Source: Gammaproteobacteria bacterium
GTDB lineage: Bacteria > Pseudomonadota > Gammaproteobacteria > Pseudomonadales > Azotimanducaceae
Assembly: GCA_021773555.1 (NCBI GenBank)
Contig: JAJFKA010000124.1
Span: forward strand, 79,803 to 143,802
Reading direction: 5' to 3'
DNA: 64,000 bases
Shown here: piece after piece, positions 62,493 through 64,000 of the stretch
Position numbering within the stretch: the first letter of the stretch is position 1
Layout of the letters: the number at the start of each line of letters is the position of its first letter
Position numbers and translations under genes: made by a program
Notes under the pieces: generated by a model
Seen by the model: only the letters and a program-made list of their open reading frames with translations
What the model was told of the DNA's origin: nothing
The model's database searches: none

Positions 62493-62935
62493 TGCTTCAC
62501 TTCCATTTCATCTATCCCGCGATTAGCAAGTTCATCAACCAGTTCATTTTCCGGGTGGCCGCTATGACCCTTGACCCAACACCACTCCACGTCATACTGC
62601 TGATTGAGCTCATCCAGCTTTTGCCATAGATCCTTGTTCTTCACCGGTTGTTTACCTGAAGTTTGCCAGTTCTTACGTTTCCAGTTGTGAATCCAGGTCA
62701 TGATTCCCTGTCTCACATACTGGGAATCCGTTGTGAGGACTACCTTACAATGCCACTTAAGCGCCTGCAGTCCTTCGATCGCTGCGCGCAACTCCATCCG
62801 GTTGTTTGTCGTATCAGACTCCCCTCCCCAGAGTTGCTTTTCGATGCCATTGTACCTGAGCAACACCCCCCAACCACCGGGGCCTGGATTTCCACGGCAC
62901 GCGCCATCAGTAAATATTTCTACAACGTCTTCCAA
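62489..62935 (-). CDS. rnhA: Ribonuclease HI
   Basis: 148 residues from TTG 62935, which lies 4 bases after the methyltransferase stop with GGAAA about 8 bases before; the frame to 63016 overlaps that gene too far. Catalytic residues: Asp in [17 protein letters not shown], Glu in [13 protein letters not shown], Asp in [12 protein letters not shown], and His and Asp in [18 protein letters not shown]. It cuts the RNA strand of RNA-DNA hybrids. The order methyltransferase-rnhA-dnaQ is a known gammaproteobacterial pattern. Confidence 0.95.
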   Translation of the reverse strand: MEDVVEIFTDGACRGNPGPGGWGVLLRYNGIEKQLWGGESDTTNNRMELRAAIEGLQALKWHCKVVLTTDSQYVRQGIMTWIHNWKRKNWQTSGKQPVKNKDLWQKLDELNQQYDVEWCWVKGHSGHPENELVDELANRGIDEMEVKQ

Positions 62936-62939
62936 GGGT

Positions 62940-63722
62940 TTAAGTTTCCGTCGAATTAAATTTATCGCGGGAAACAAGATCACGATTTGCAGGCCTGACC
63001 GCTGCCAGACGTCCAAACGATTGCTGGGATTTCCAGATCGGTCTGATCGGTGTCATTGTTCCGACCTGCTTACGTGCGACGATGATATAGGCAGCACCAA
63101 AGGGCCAGTTTACCCCACGACTCAAGCCCTGAGAGTAGTCTGGAATCTTCGCGTCCTGACGAGAAAGGGGCAACCCGTAGTTACAGAATTGAGCGCGGTC
63201 AATTTTAAAGTTAAGCAGATTCATCCAATCCATCAGTCTTCCCGGCCGAATGAATCGTCCGTTCCAGGGCGGTGACTTTCGTAGTCCTGCGAACGGTTTG
63301 CACAAGCCCCATAAACTAAATGGATTAAATCCTATGATGACCAGATGACCCATGGGTAACACAATTCGGCTCAACTCTCGTAATGCGTCCTGCGGTGAAT
63401 CCACGAAATCGAGCAGGTGGTGCACAAGGACAACATCAATAGCATCACTTTCAAGAGGAAGATGCGTGGGTTTAGCCAACATACTACTCTGGTCCTGCTC
63501 GTCGAGTCCGAGGCATATCCGGTGACGAATGGGACTCGCAGAAAACAATTCTGATTGTTGAACACTGACCTGCAGCAGGTGGTAGCCGAAAAAACCAGCA
63601 AGCAGTTGTTCAAGAATGGCAGCTTCAGTCTTAAGCAAATGGTCTCCGAGGGGGGTCTCGAACCAGGCGCGAATATCTCGCAAATGGATTCTCGATTCGC
63701 TTGTCAGCAATGTATTCGTCAA
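62940..63722 (-). CDS. YafS-like SAM-dependent methyltransferase
   Basis: 260 residues from TTG 63722, preceded by GGAG at 8 bases. The visible methyltransferase core is [37 protein letters not shown] (quoted in part: [16 protein letters not shown]). The motif I loop near residue 60 is weak. Homologues are placed beside rnhA in E. coli (yafS), which supports orthology. Substrate unknown. Confidence 0.85.
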   Translation of the reverse strand: MTNTLLTSESRIHLRDIRAWFETPLGDHLLKTEAAILEQLLAGFFGYHLLQVSVQQSELFSASPIRHRICLGLDEQDQSSMLAKPTHLPLESDAIDVVLVHHLLDFVDSPQDALRELSRIVLPMGHLVIIGFNPFSLWGLCKPFAGLRKSPPWNGRFIRPGRLMDWMNLLNFKIDRAQFCNYGLPLSRQDAKIPDYSQGLSRGVNWPFGAAYIIVARKQVGTMTPIRPIWKSQQSFGRLAAVRPANRDLVSRDKFNSTET

Positions 63723-64000
63723 CCACCCGCTCCAGGGCTCGCCCGGCCGTCATTATAAGCACAAATACATCAGTCGTCAGATTTACCGATGAATCGGCTA
63801 CAATACCGTGACTCACCTACAACCTAGCCCGCATTATTCATGAAGGGAATGGATTTTATGGCAATTGTGGCGAAGAAGGTTGGACAAACATCGTGAAAGG
63901 CATAGCCGTAGCTATGTCTTGAGCGATTTTGTTCAAGATTCGAAGGCAGAATTGTCAGAAAACCATTCAGACACAGACTGTATTTCACGAATTGACCTCC
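63723..64000 (+). other. Right-edge region: hairpins and an open frame cut by the window end
   Basis: No complete gene. A frame open from 63844 to the end lacks an ATG or ribosome site and translates to nothing I recognise (it includes HRERHSRSYVLSDFVQDS). The stretch contains a perfect hairpin CATAGC-CGTA-GCTATG at 63901-63916 and a smaller CTTGA/TCAAG hairpin after it. No gloB, often found opposite this methyltransferase, is seen. A non-coding repeat or a gene start are both possible. Confidence 0.35.

Noticed and set aside
63640..63670. tRNA-like GGTCTCGAACC segment at the right end
   Set aside because: It is inside the methyltransferase coding frame and no cloverleaf arms could be drawn around it; no tRNA was found anywhere in the window.

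Overview
The window looks like a chromosome segment of a free-living, aerobic, heterotrophic gammaproteobacterium with roughly 50 percent GC. This rests on a xcp/gsp-type type II secretion (T2SS) operon, glutaminyl-tRNA synthetase, SohB, NfuA, DUF2970 and DUF1285 proteins, an ECF sigma factor paired with a DUF3379 anti-sigma candidate, and the methyltransferase-rnhA-dnaQ order. Genes are dense, many start codons overlap the preceding stop, and no tRNA, rRNA, CRISPR array, integrase or complete insertion sequence is visible. No genus can be named from sequence reading alone.

Layout. 1-10.3 kb: the 3' half of error-prone polymerase dnaE2, a lipoprotein of the SAM hydroxide adenosyltransferase family, a lipoprotein phosphoesterase, two acyl-CoA dehydrogenases, an Atm1-like ABC exporter, a TauD-like dioxygenase and an exported alpha/beta hydrolase. 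10.3-18.5 kb: a minus-strand T2SS operon, gspE to gspM, ending in an exported phosphatase-like gene. The secretin gene gspD and gspC are not beside it. 18.7-23.2 kb: LysR regulator, aspartate carbamoyltransferase, cysteine synthase B, a HAD hydrolase and a methyltransferase. 23.3-27 kb: etfBA and, divergently, the ETF-ubiquinone oxidoreductase, which together drain electrons from the acyl-CoA dehydrogenases to quinone. 27-33 kb: conserved unknowns, a thiolase with its DUF35 partner, an MFS transporter and an FMN reductase. 33-38 kb: a CDF metal transporter, an ECF sigma/anti-sigma pair, an alpha/beta hydrolase, a zinc alcohol dehydrogenase and a TPR protein. 38-49 kb: glyA, a flavin monooxygenase, enoyl-CoA hydratase, a selenoprotein, a dehydratase, a luciferase-like enzyme and glnS. 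49-57 kb: DAHP synthase, nfuA, metH, DUF2970 and an MFS protein. 57-64 kb: a CPA2 antiporter, a YhdH-type reductase, sohB, an SCP2-like protein, and nudC-dnaQ-rnhA-methyltransferase.

The most notable items lie outside ordinary long ORFs. (1) A 74-codon SelW/Rdx-type selenoprotein gene at 43724-43948 has an in-frame UGA in a C-x-x-U motif and a bacterial SECIS-like hairpin just after it. (2) The DAHP synthase gene is preceded by a short leader ORF with six aromatic codons in eight (F, W, Y, Y, F, F), then competing hairpins and an intrinsic terminator, which suggests transcription attenuation by aromatic amino acids. (3) A ZTP (pfl) riboswitch precedes glyA. (4) An ECF-type promoter lies upstream of the ECF sigma gene and suggests autoregulation through a zinc-binding-type anti-sigma factor. 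None of these amounts to a wholly new defence or mobile system. The first two are the best candidates for follow-up.
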